From positions 1 to 10,657 of the forward strand of contig JAGWUW010000050.1 of assembly GCA_028868235.1 (NCBI GenBank): a stretch of 10,657 bases of DNA. Reading direction: 5' to 3'. Shown here in pieces: positions 1 through 5,955 of the stretch. How positions within the stretch are numbered: the first letter of the stretch is position 1; every line of letters starts with the position of its first letter. Made by a program: the position numbers and the translations under genes. Under the pieces are notes generated by a model. It worked only from the letters and a program-made list of their open reading frames with translations. It was not told where the DNA came from and searched no databases. This DNA comes from Betaproteobacteria bacterium (GTDB taxonomy: Bacteria > Pseudomonadota > Gammaproteobacteria > Burkholderiales > Rhodocyclaceae).

Positions 1-1285
1 GGAATTCGTAGTTGCTCACCGCACGGTCGACCGCCATGCGTTCGACGCAAGACAGGGTATGCGCATTGTGGGTGGCGAATTGCGGATAGATCACATCCGC
101 CATATCGAGCAACCGGGCTGCGCAGACCAGGTAAGACAAATCGGTGTGTGACTTGCGGGTGAATACCGGAAACCCGGACAACCCATCGATCTGGGCGCGC
201 TTGATTTCACTGTCCCAGTAGGCGCCCTTGACCAAGCGAATCATCATCCGGCGCTCGGCCAGGCGGGCAAGCTCGGCCAGATGATCAATGACCAGCGGCG
301 CCCGCTTCTGGTAGGCCTGGACGACGACACCCAGTCCGTCCCAGCCGGCCAGTGACGGTTCGAAGGCGAGACGCTCGATCAGTTCGAGCGACAGGGAAAG
401 ACGGTCTGCCTCCTCGGCATCGATGTTGAAGCCAATCCGGTAATGTGCAGCGAGTTCCGCCAGTACGAGCAGACGCGGGTAGAGTTCTTCCATCACCCGC
501 CGGTGCTGGGCGCGACAGTAGCGTGGATGCAGGGCGGACAGCTTGACCGAGATACCATCACCATCGATCACGCCACGATTGCTCGCCTGGCCGATGGTGT
601 GTATCGCTCTCTCGTAGGCTTGGCAATAGATTTCGGCATCGTAGGTCGTCAAGGCCGCCTCGCCGAGCATGTCGAAGGAATGTGTAAAGCCGCGCCCCCT
701 GTTGGTGCGACTACGCTCCAACGCCTGGTCGACAGTCTCGCCCATGACAAATTGCTGTCCGAGCAGATTCATCGCGAATTCAACGCCGCGCCGGATCAGC
801 GGCTCACCGCCCCGTACGATCACGCGGGACAGGGCATTGCCCAGCGTATCTTCGCGGTGCGTCGCAACCATGGTTCCGGTAACCATCAGTCCCCAGGTCG
901 CCGCATTGACGAACAATGAGCCGCTATGTCCAAGATGTGCCCGCCAGTCACCCTGGCTGATCTTGTCGCGAATCAGGCGATCCATGGTTTCGCCATCCGG
1001 AATGCGCAACAAGGCCTCAGCCAGACACATCAGGGCGATCCCCTCCTGGCTGGACAAGGAAAACTCGTGCATCAGGTGATCGACACCGCTGGCTGTCCGA
1101 CGCTGGGCACGAACAGCCTCGACCAATTCGACCGCCCGCCGGGAGATGCTCTTCTCGTCAAGCGACAGCGCTCGATAGGCGGCGGCCAGGGCAACCACGC
1201 AGCCCTGTTCGTCGCTACGGCAAAGCCGGGCGATCTCGGCGCGGTGCGCAGCTAGACGATGCACGGTGGAGCGCTCGACGGGCAT
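1..1285 (-). CDS. putA: Bifunctional proline dehydrogenase / P5C dehydrogenase PutA, N-terminal part (truncated by window edge)
   Basis: PutA oxidises proline to P5C with FAD and then to glutamate with NAD. I translated 428 codons from the reverse strand; the frame stays open through base 1, so only the N-terminal part is present. Residues 74-97 (EFSLSSQEGIALMCLAEALL...) match the PutA helical region. The proline dehydrogenase barrel shows HSFDMLGEAALT (203-213), GISVKLSALHPRY (244-256, with the conserved Lys), NIDAEEADRL (287-296, with the conserved Asp), VVQAYQKRAP, RLVKGAYWDSEIKRAQ (350-365) and YPQFATHNAHT (400-410). Compared with E. coli PutA as I remember it, about 80 N-terminal residues are missing, including the ribbon-helix-helix DNA-binding domain. 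The start at 1285 is chosen because GAAAGAG lies 6 nt upstream. In-frame ATGs at 1315 and 1333 are alternatives; the latter overlaps the arginase stop region. It is the last visible gene of the ocd-arginase-putA operon. Whether the P5C dehydrogenase half is present lies outside the window and is inferred from the close match to bifunctional PutA. Confidence 0.93.
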   Translation of the reverse strand, partial: MPVERSTVHRLAAHRAEIARLCRSDEQGCVVALAAAYRALSLDEKSISRRAVELVEAVRAQRRTASGVDHLMHEFSLSSQEGIALMCLAEALLRIPDGETMDRLIRDKISQGDWRAHLGHSGSLFVNAATWGLMVTGTMVATHREDTLGNALSRVIVRGGEPLIRRGVEFAMNLLGQQFVMGETVDQALERSRTNRGRGFTHSFDMLGEAALTTYDAEIYCQAYERAIHTIGQASNRGVIDGDGISVKLSALHPRYCRAQHRRVMEELYPRLLVLAELAAHYRIGFNIDAEEADRLSLSLELIERLAFEPSLAGWDGLGVVVQAYQKRAPLVIDHLAELARLAERRMMIRLVKGAYWDSEIKRAQIDGLSGFPVFTRKSHTDLSYLVCAARLLDMADVIYPQFATHNAHTLSCVERMAVDRAVSNYEF

Positions 1286-1291
1286 GACGGA

Positions 1292-1298
1292 CTCTTTC
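1292..1298 (-). promoter_or_regulatory. Weak ribosome binding site supporting the putA start at 1285
   Basis: GAAAGAG on the minus strand lies 6 nt before the ATG at 1285. The other in-frame ATGs (1315 and 1333) have no purine-rich stretch at a suitable distance, so this weak site decides the proposed start. Confidence 0.45.
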
Positions 1299-1326
1299 AA
1301 TTTAGCGGCCGGCATCCCGACCGCAT

Positions 1327-2247
1327 TCAGCATTGATATAGACGCAACAGGGTGCTTTTGCCAAAAAGGCTTTCGACGAGGTCGACAGCAAGTTCAGCCG
1401 TCCTGTTCCGATGATCAAGTGCCGGATTGAGTTCCATGATATCGAGCGAACCGAGGCGCCCGGTGTCGGCAATCATTTCCATGCACAGTTGGGCTTCGCG
1501 ATAGGTTGGGCCGCCACGCACTGTCGTGCCGACCCCCGGCGCAATTTCTGGATCCAGAAAATCGACATCCAGGCTGACATGTAAATGTGTGTCCTCATCC
1601 ACCCCTGCAAGTGCCAGATCCAATGTGCGCCGCATGCCGACCTCGTCGATGTAACGCATGTCGAACACCTCGATGCCCTGTTCTAGTAACAGACGTTTTT
1701 CGCCCTTATCCACGCTGCGTACGCCGATCAGGCGAATGTCTGCTGCATTGATCGCCGGCACATGGCTACCAATGCCGGTCAATGCCGTCGGACCAAGCCC
1801 GCACAGGCAGGCTACGGGCATGCCGTGGATATTTCCACTTGGCGTGATAACTGCGGTATTGAAATCGGCATGCGCATCGAGCCACAGGATGCGCATTTTT
1901 TTGCCGCGCTCCCGACAGTGGCTGGCAACGGCACCAATCGAACCGATGGCCAGGCAATGATCGCCACCGATGACCAAGGGTAGGCGCTCCTTTTCCAGTT
2001 CACAAAAGACGGCGTTGTACACCGTCCCATTCCACGCCACCACCTCGTCGAGGTGGCGAAAGCCATCGACAGGCCCGCGCTGTGGGTTCAGCGGCCCGAC
2101 CAGATCCCCGCAATCGGTGACCGGACAGCCGTAACGCGCCACCGCCTCGACAATACCAGCCACGCGCAACGCTTCCGGGCCCATGCGGGCCCCGATGACG
2201 CTAGCGCCGATATCGGTCGGGGCGCCAATGATGCTGACCGGTCGCAT
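1327..2247 (-). CDS. rocF: Arginase
   Basis: Arginase hydrolyses L-arginine to L-ornithine and urea with a binuclear manganese centre in the cytoplasm. The protein is 306 residues, normal for the family. The ureohydrolase signatures are all present: GGDH (His97), WLDAHADFNT (Asp124, His126, Asp128), NIHGMP (His141) and SLDVDFLDPEIAPGVGTTVRGG (Asp227, Asp229). The C-terminal SLDIMELNPALD contains the conserved Glu272. The APGVGT-V-GG pattern and a neighbouring ornithine cyclodeaminase favour arginase over agmatinase or formiminoglutamase. The open frame extends 35 codons upstream, but ATG 2247 is preferred because a strong GGAGGAG lies just before it and the family N-terminus (VSIIGAPTDIGAS) begins there. 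It starts 25 nt after the ocd stop and is followed by putA about 40 nt on, consistent with one transcript. The symbol rocF is by family; the same enzyme is also called argI or arcA. No urease genes are visible here. Confidence 0.93.
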   Translation of the reverse strand: MRPVSIIGAPTDIGASVIGARMGPEALRVAGIVEAVARYGCPVTDCGDLVGPLNPQRGPVDGFRHLDEVVAWNGTVYNAVFCELEKERLPLVIGGDHCLAIGSIGAVASHCRERGKKMRILWLDAHADFNTAVITPSGNIHGMPVACLCGLGPTALTGIGSHVPAINAADIRLIGVRSVDKGEKRLLLEQGIEVFDMRYIDEVGMRRTLDLALAGVDEDTHLHVSLDVDFLDPEIAPGVGTTVRGGPTYREAQLCMEMIADTGRLGSLDIMELNPALDHRNRTAELAVDLVESLFGKSTLLRLYQC

Positions 2248-2252
2248 GCTCA

Positions 2253-2263
2253 CTCCTCCCTCC
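2253..2263 (-). promoter_or_regulatory. Strong ribosome binding site of the arginase gene
   Basis: The minus strand reads GGAGGGAGGAG, ending 5 nt before the ATG at 2247. It lies in the 25-nt gap after the ocd stop. It rules against the longer upstream start of the open frame. Confidence 0.8.
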
Positions 2264-2272
2264 GGTGCAAAA

Positions 2273-3373
2273 TCAGGCGGCGTGGGAAAGATCGCCCATT
2301 TCGTCTGACAACGTGAAGAGTTTTCCCCGAACCGGACGCACCCCACCAGCAATCAGGCCGAATAGATTCTTCGGGTCGGACAAATCCGGGATCAAGGCAA
2401 TCTCCTCCTCCACACCCAATTCAATAGCCAAATCACGCATGAAACGCAAGGCGGAATAATCCTCCAATGCGAAACCAACCGAATCGAAAATCGTCACCTC
2501 ATCGGCGCCGCCACGCCCACCCGCTTGCCCGGTCAGAAGTTGCCACAATTCGACCACCGGAAATTCGGATGGCATCTGCTGGAGTTCCCCTTCGATACGT
2601 GTCTGTGGCTCATATTCAACGAAGACCTTGCCCATTTCAAGCACATCGCGATGCAACTCGGTCTTGCCCGGACAATCGCCGCCGATGGCATTGATGTGCA
2701 TCCCCGCTTCTATCATGTCCGGCAATAGGATGGTTGCGTTTGTCTTGTCGGCCGTGGCGGTTGTCACGATATCGCAGCCACACACGGCTTCATGAGTATT
2801 GTCGAAGCGGCATGTCTTCAGCCCCATCCGGGTAAGGTTGCGCTGCAATTTCTCGGTGGCGTCCGGATCGGTGTCGAACAAATGGAACTCGTCGATGCCA
2901 AGCAGGCGATTAAAAGCCATCGCCTGAAATTCACTCTGTGCCCCATTGCCGATCAATGCCATGCGTTGGCAGTTCGGTCGCGCCAGGACGCGGGCAGCAA
3001 CAGCGGACATGGCAGCCGTACGCAAAGCGGTAGTCAAGGTCAGTTCGCTGATCAGTGTCGGCGCGCCACTCTCCACATCGGCCAGCACGCCAAAGGCCAT
3101 CACGGTGGACAGTCCCAGGCGATGGTTTTTCGGGTGGCCATTGACGTACTTGAAGGCATACAAACGATGATCGGCGATCGGCATCAATTCGATCACTCCA
3201 TCGACTGAATGAGCGGCAATCCGCGGCGTCTTGTCGAACTCCGGCCAGCGGCGGTAATCCTCGACAAGATAATTGGCCATACGCTCCAGAGAGGTAGCAA
3301 GGCCCTGGCACATGATCATCCGGGCAGCACGTTCGGCGCTCAGGAAACGGGTGTGTATTTTGTTGGCAAGCAT
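2273..3373 (-). CDS. ocd: Ornithine cyclodeaminase
   Basis: Ornithine cyclodeaminase converts L-ornithine to L-proline and ammonia in one step, using tightly bound NAD. The product is 366 residues, close to the roughly 350 of the Pseudomonas putida enzyme, and resembles it along its length. Visible landmarks are VIELMP (60-65), YAFKYVNGHP (72-81, with the conserved Lys75), SELTLTTALRTAA (109-121), the Rossmann nucleotide motif LIGNGAQSEFQA (140-151), and HINAIGGDCPGKTELH (226-241) with the catalytic Asp233. The block FVEYEPQTRIEGELQQ and FDSVGFALEDY follow. The GGDCPGKTELH block separates true ornithine cyclodeaminases from alanine dehydrogenase, mu-crystallin and other relatives. The frame opens 24 codons earlier, but ATG 3373 has GAGGAG 6 nt upstream and gives the family-type N-terminus. 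It is the first gene of the minus-strand operon and is divergent from the Lrp-type regulator. With arginase and PutA it forms a route from arginine to glutamate. Confidence 0.94.
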   Translation of the reverse strand: MLANKIHTRFLSAERAARMIMCQGLATSLERMANYLVEDYRRWPEFDKTPRIAAHSVDGVIELMPIADHRLYAFKYVNGHPKNHRLGLSTVMAFGVLADVESGAPTLISELTLTTALRTAAMSAVAARVLARPNCQRMALIGNGAQSEFQAMAFNRLLGIDEFHLFDTDPDATEKLQRNLTRMGLKTCRFDNTHEAVCGCDIVTTATADKTNATILLPDMIEAGMHINAIGGDCPGKTELHRDVLEMGKVFVEYEPQTRIEGELQQMPSEFPVVELWQLLTGQAGGRGGADEVTIFDSVGFALEDYSALRFMRDLAIELGVEEEIALIPDLSDPKNLFGLIAGGVRPVRGKLFTLSDEMGDLSHAA

Positions 3374-3379
3374 GGTCGG

Positions 3380-3385
3380 CTCCTC
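3380..3385 (-). promoter_or_regulatory. Ribosome binding site of ocd
   Basis: GAGGAG on the minus strand sits 6 nt before the ATG at 3373. It fixes the ocd start against the upstream in-frame ATGs at 3445, 3415 and 3412. Confidence 0.75.
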
Positions 3386-3507
3386 GGTTATCGCAGACTC
3401 GCTTGCAAGCATCATCTTCGAAATACATGTCAAGCAAAATAGCAATTTTTGATTTATTTCGGCAGATGATTAAACATAGTGATACCTAATTTTGGCGATT
3501 TGACAAA
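3386..3507. promoter_or_regulatory. Divergent promoter and operator region between ocd operon and Lrp-type regulator
   Basis: This A/T-rich stretch separates two divergent units. It holds three copies of the hexamer CAAAAT or its complement: 3435-3440 (plus), 3489-3494 (as ATTTTG) and 3504-3509 (plus). The last two form an inverted repeat with a 9-nt spacer that overlaps the regulator's ATG. A second small inverted repeat, AAAAT-N4-ATTTT, spans 3436-3449. A perfect 10-bp palindrome GCTTGCAAGC lies at 3401-3410 in the ocd leader. On the minus strand a perfect TTGACA lies at 3433-3428, but without a convincing -10 box 16-18 nt downstream. TTGTCA (3506-3501) with TATCAC (3484-3479), spaced 16 nt, is an alternative. 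Lrp/AsnC proteins typically bind several A/T-rich sites in such regions; that these are its sites is inference. Confidence 0.5.
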
Positions 3508-3942
3508 ATGGACACTTTGGATCGGCAACTCATCGGGCTGTTGCGCCAAAACGCCCGTACCAGCGTCGCCACGCTGGCTCACAAGCTGAAGGTGTCGCGC
3601 GGCACTGTGACCAACCGAATAGCCAAGCTGGAAAACGAAGGGGTGATCGTCGGCTATACCGTGCAATTACGCCCGGACTCACAACCGAACGAAATCCGCG
3701 CCTGGATGAGCATCGTCGTCGCCGGCAACGAAATGCGTTCGGTAATTGCCAGCCTGCTCGGTGAACCCGGTGTAGCGGCGCTGCATGACACCAACGGCCA
3801 CTGGGATTTGCTAGCCGAACTGCGCGCCGAAAACCTCAACGAACTGTCTGAAATACTGGAAAGGATCCGCCTGATCCGCAGCATCCAGACCTCCGAAACC
3901 AGCATCCACCTAGCCACCTACCGCAGCGGCAGCAGCACCTGA
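3508..3942 (+). CDS. Lrp/AsnC family transcriptional regulator
   Basis: This 144-residue protein has the standard Lrp/AsnC size and layout. It opens with the family start MDTLDRQLIGLLRQNART, followed by a winged helix-turn-helix at about residues 19-48 (VATLAHKLKVSRGTVTNRIAKLE, then EGVI). A C-terminal RAM ligand-binding and oligomerisation domain spans about 60-140 (AWMSIVVAG, GHWDLLAELRAENLNEL, IQTSETSIHLATY). Proteins of this family sense amino acids and control their catabolism or transport. It is divergent from ocd-arginase-putA, so control of that operon, probably in response to arginine, ornithine or proline, is a strong inference from position. The ATG has no recognisable Shine-Dalgarno sequence and is overlapped by an ATTTTG-N9-CAAAAT repeat, which suggests autoregulation or an unusual translation start. 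It runs convergent to the YkgJ-type gene, with 13 nt between the two stops. Confidence 0.93.
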   Translation: MDTLDRQLIGLLRQNARTSVATLAHKLKVSRGTVTNRIAKLENEGVIVGYTVQLRPDSQPNEIRAWMSIVVAGNEMRSVIASLLGEPGVAALHDTNGHWDLLAELRAENLNELSEILERIRLIRSIQTSETSIHLATYRSGSST

Positions 3943-3955
3943 GAGGTTGTCGGAA

Positions 3956-4270
3956 TCAGAGGGGCGGCAGGCCGCAACGCTGCCGTGCCCGGTTGCAGGC
4001 AGCGTGTTCGATATCGAATTCCCGGCACGGCGACGGCCGGGCGTCATAGATGGTGCAACTGACCACGACACCGACCTGACCGGCCAGTGCGATGCAGCGC
4101 GGCGCGGCGGCGTCGGTCCCGCACATACGGACGATGCTGTTCGTTACCGGAACGGTCAGCACTGGCGGAACGCCCGGCCCCCAGGCGAAAGCCCCGCCAG
4201 CCAGTTCAGCCGGATGAAAATCGACGCGAAAGCTGGCACAGCAGGCGCCGCAACTTTGGCAAACGCTCAT
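3956..4270 (-). CDS. YkgJ-type cysteine-cluster protein (putative zinc/iron-chelating CxxCxxCC domain)
   Basis: The 104-residue product begins MSVCQSCGACCASFRVDF, giving the CxxCxxCC cluster (Cys4, 7, 10, 11). A second conserved block further on, SCTIYDARPSPCREFD, is followed by ACNRARQRCGLPPL at the end. This is the pattern of the YkgJ/UPF0153 family, annotated as a putative zinc- or iron-chelating domain; its biochemical role is not established. The frame extends 29 codons upstream into the preceding gene, but ATG 4270 overlaps that gene's TGA in an ATGA arrangement and gives the family N-terminus. It is the last gene of a coupled dusC / TrmB-like / YkgJ-type operon, which hints at a link to tRNA modification, possibly metal supply or Fe-S assembly. 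That hint is inference only. Confidence 0.87.
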   Translation of the reverse strand: MSVCQSCGACCASFRVDFHPAELAGGAFAWGPGVPPVLTVPVTNSIVRMCGTDAAAPRCIALAGQVGVVVSCTIYDARPSPCREFDIEHAACNRARQRCGLPPL

Positions 4271-4932
4271 CGCAATTCCACCCGGCAGCGCCACAGTTCG
4301 TGGCCCGAGGCCAGGTATTTCTTTTCGAAGGGGGTGATCGGATCGTCCGTTTGCCACGGTTCGGGGCTCACTGGCTGACCGCTGAGCAGAGTCAGGGCAC
4401 GCGCCATTTCCTCAATGTAGATACGCCAGTTGCTGCGGCACTCCAGGACGCCGCACAGTTCCCGCCAAACCGGAAATACGGCATGGCCGTGCCAGCGTCG
4501 GGCAAGATGGCCGATTTTCGGCCACGGGTTAGGGTACAGGTTGTAATGGCGGGCCAGACGGATACCGTTATCAGCCAGTAAGCGCCAGAAATCGACCAGA
4601 TCGGCACGCACAAGCAGCGCATTGGCCGGCAGTTCCATCGGCTTGCCGCGGCCTATCCGGTCGCTCGATTGATCAACCCCGAGGACGAAATGATCGGGAA
4701 AGTCCTCCGCGATGCGCAACGTACTCCACCCCACGCCGCAGCCGGCATCGAGAATCAGTGGCGCGTCCGGATTCCAGGCATCACGTGCTGCCATAGCTAG
4801 CGCAAACGCCTCGTGATTGTAGTCGAGGATGGGTTTACGGAACGGGTGGACCAGATGTCGGCGGAGCAGGCCGTCGAGATCGTCATGCGGGCCGGTCTGC
4901 GCGCTGGTAATGAAGCGGGAGTTTCCTTCCAT
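4267..4932 (-). CDS. TrmB-like SAM-dependent methyltransferase (putative tRNA guanine-N7 methyltransferase)
   Basis: This 221-residue protein carries a class I SAM-binding motif LILDAGCGVGWST (59-71) and an acidic loop GVDQSS (85-90). It then has the TrmB-type features NLYPNPWPK (131-139), WHGHAVFP (147-154) and the C-terminal TPFEKKYLASGHELW (200-214). Classical TrmB forms 7-methylguanosine at position 46 of tRNA and has an E-I-G-x-G-x-G motif I and FPDPWxKKRHxKRR; both motifs are altered here. It may therefore be a divergent TrmB or a paralogue with a different target, and I give no gene symbol. The ATG overlaps the dusC stop by one base (TGATG), and its own stop overlaps the next ATG, so all three genes are likely translated in series. 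Its partner dusC also modifies tRNA, supporting a tRNA substrate. Confidence 0.8.
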   Translation of the reverse strand: MEGNSRFITSAQTGPHDDLDGLLRRHLVHPFRKPILDYNHEAFALAMAARDAWNPDAPLILDAGCGVGWSTLRIAEDFPDHFVLGVDQSSDRIGRGKPMELPANALLVRADLVDFWRLLADNGIRLARHYNLYPNPWPKIGHLARRWHGHAVFPVWRELCGVLECRSNWRIYIEEMARALTLLSGQPVSPEPWQTDDPITPFEKKYLASGHELWRCRVELR

Positions 4933-5903
4933 CAGGCGGCGAGCGGCAGGATTTCGCCCCCAGCTGCCAGGACGCCGGCCTCAAGTAGCAACCGGTCGAT
5001 ATCTTCTGCCGCCTTGATCGGACGCAGACGCTGGTAGAGCACCTCGGCCTGCGGATAATGGCGGCGCAGCAGCATCAGCCACTGCTTGAGTCGGCCGCCA
5101 GCATGCACCGGCAGGACTCGCTGGCGAACACCTAGCCAGTAGGTAGCAACCGACGGCACCAGCTCCTCCCAGCCTCCGGTTTCCTCGCCGCGCACCTTAC
5201 GCGGCAGCAGCGGGTCGGCCAGTGCACCGCGGCCGAGCATGATGTCGGCACACCCTGACTCCAACTGGCACTGGCGAAAATCGGCAACCGTCCACACTTC
5301 GCCGTTGGCAATGATCGGAATATCGAGCGCAGCCCGCACCCGATCGATCTGTGCCCAGCGGGCGGGCGGCTTGTAACCATCAACCTTGGTCCGGCCATGA
5401 ACGATCAACTCATCGACACCGCCGGCCTCAATGGCTTGGGCGCAATCGACGGCCAGGCTGCTGTCGGCGATACCCAGACGCATCTTGGCAGTGAAAGGAA
5501 TATTGGCCGGTACCATCGCGCGCACCGCGCTGACAATGTCGTGCAAAAGCTCAGGCTCGCCGAGCAAGGCCGAACCGCCGCGGTGGCGGAAAACGGTTGG
5601 CGCCGGGCAGCCGAAATTGAGATCGATTCCAGCCGGCTTATGCTTGATCAGACGACGCACATTGGCCGCCATGAAATGCGGATCGGAGCCGAGCAATTGA
5701 ACGCGCATGGGCGTGCCGACATCTGTCCGACTGCCGTTGTGCAACTCCGGACAAGTACGCAGGAAAGTGCGGTTCGGCAGCACGCTTTCAGTAACCCGCA
5801 CAAACTCGCAGATACCCCAGTCGTAGCCGCCGACAGCCGTCAGCACGTTCCGCATCAGCGGATCGGCCAGGCCTTCCATCGGGGCAAGGAGAATACGGGA
5901 CAT
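4932..5903 (-). CDS. dusC: tRNA-dihydrouridine(16) synthase DusC
   Basis: DusC is an FMN enzyme that reduces uridine 16 of the tRNA D-loop to dihydrouridine with NADPH. The product is 323 residues. It shows the start ILLAPMEGLADPLMRN, CEFVRVTESVLP (32-43), RVQLLGSDP (67-75), DLNFGCPAPTV (94-104) with the catalytic Cys99, AKMRLG, ELIVHGRTKVDGYKPPARW, IPIIANGEVW and IMLGRGALADPLLP. The pattern CEFVRV...LP...CPEL..GSRT, together with HGRTK..GY, follows E. coli DusC rather than DusA or DusB. Twenty-six upstream in-frame codons are excluded because the Dus family starts at MSRILLAPMEG; no clear Shine-Dalgarno sequence precedes ATG 5903. It heads the operon, and its stop overlaps the start of the TrmB-like gene. 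Assignment to position 16 rests on clade resemblance. Confidence 0.91.
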   Translation of the reverse strand: MSRILLAPMEGLADPLMRNVLTAVGGYDWGICEFVRVTESVLPNRTFLRTCPELHNGSRTDVGTPMRVQLLGSDPHFMAANVRRLIKHKPAGIDLNFGCPAPTVFRHRGGSALLGEPELLHDIVSAVRAMVPANIPFTAKMRLGIADSSLAVDCAQAIEAGGVDELIVHGRTKVDGYKPPARWAQIDRVRAALDIPIIANGEVWTVADFRQCQLESGCADIMLGRGALADPLLPRKVRGEETGGWEELVPSVATYWLGVRQRVLPVHAGGRLKQWLMLLRRHYPQAEVLYQRLRPIKAAEDIDRLLLEAGVLAAGGEILPLAA

Positions 5904-5939
5904 GAGGATTTGTGCAACGGCGAAAACAAGAAGTCGGGC

Positions 5940-5947
5940 ATTATAAT
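5940..5947. promoter_or_regulatory. Palindromic -10-like box ATTATAAT between dusC and the PIN-domain gene
   Basis: The divergent gap 5904-5955 is only 52 bp. It contains the palindrome ATTATAAT, so a perfect TATAAT reads on both strands (plus 5942-5947, minus 5945-5940). No good TTGACA-like box sits 16-18 bp upstream on either strand. On the plus strand the expected transcription start falls at about 5953-5956, next to the PIN ATG, predicting a leaderless or nearly leaderless mRNA. On the minus strand it would leave a leader of about 30 nt before dusC. Promoter function is inferred. Confidence 0.5.
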
Positions 5948-5955
5948 CCCGCTCC

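Noticed and set aside
443..1255. Overlapping plus-strand open frames of 109-158 codons
   Set aside because: They lie entirely opposite the conserved putA coding sequence and show no recognisable domain; they are antisense shadows of GC-rich coding DNA.
1327..2247. Agmatinase or formiminoglutamase instead of arginase
   Set aside because: The metal-binding motifs are shared by the superfamily, but the APGVGTTVRGG block, the C-terminal MELNPALD pattern and the adjacent ornithine cyclodeaminase fit arginase best.
3977..4018. Inverted repeat ACGCTGCC-N13-GGCAGCGT followed by palindrome TTCGATATCGAA, as a terminator after the Lrp-type gene
   Set aside because: It lies inside the YkgJ-type coding sequence, has no T-run, and palindromes of this length are expected by chance; the second is fully explained by conserved codons (EFDIE).
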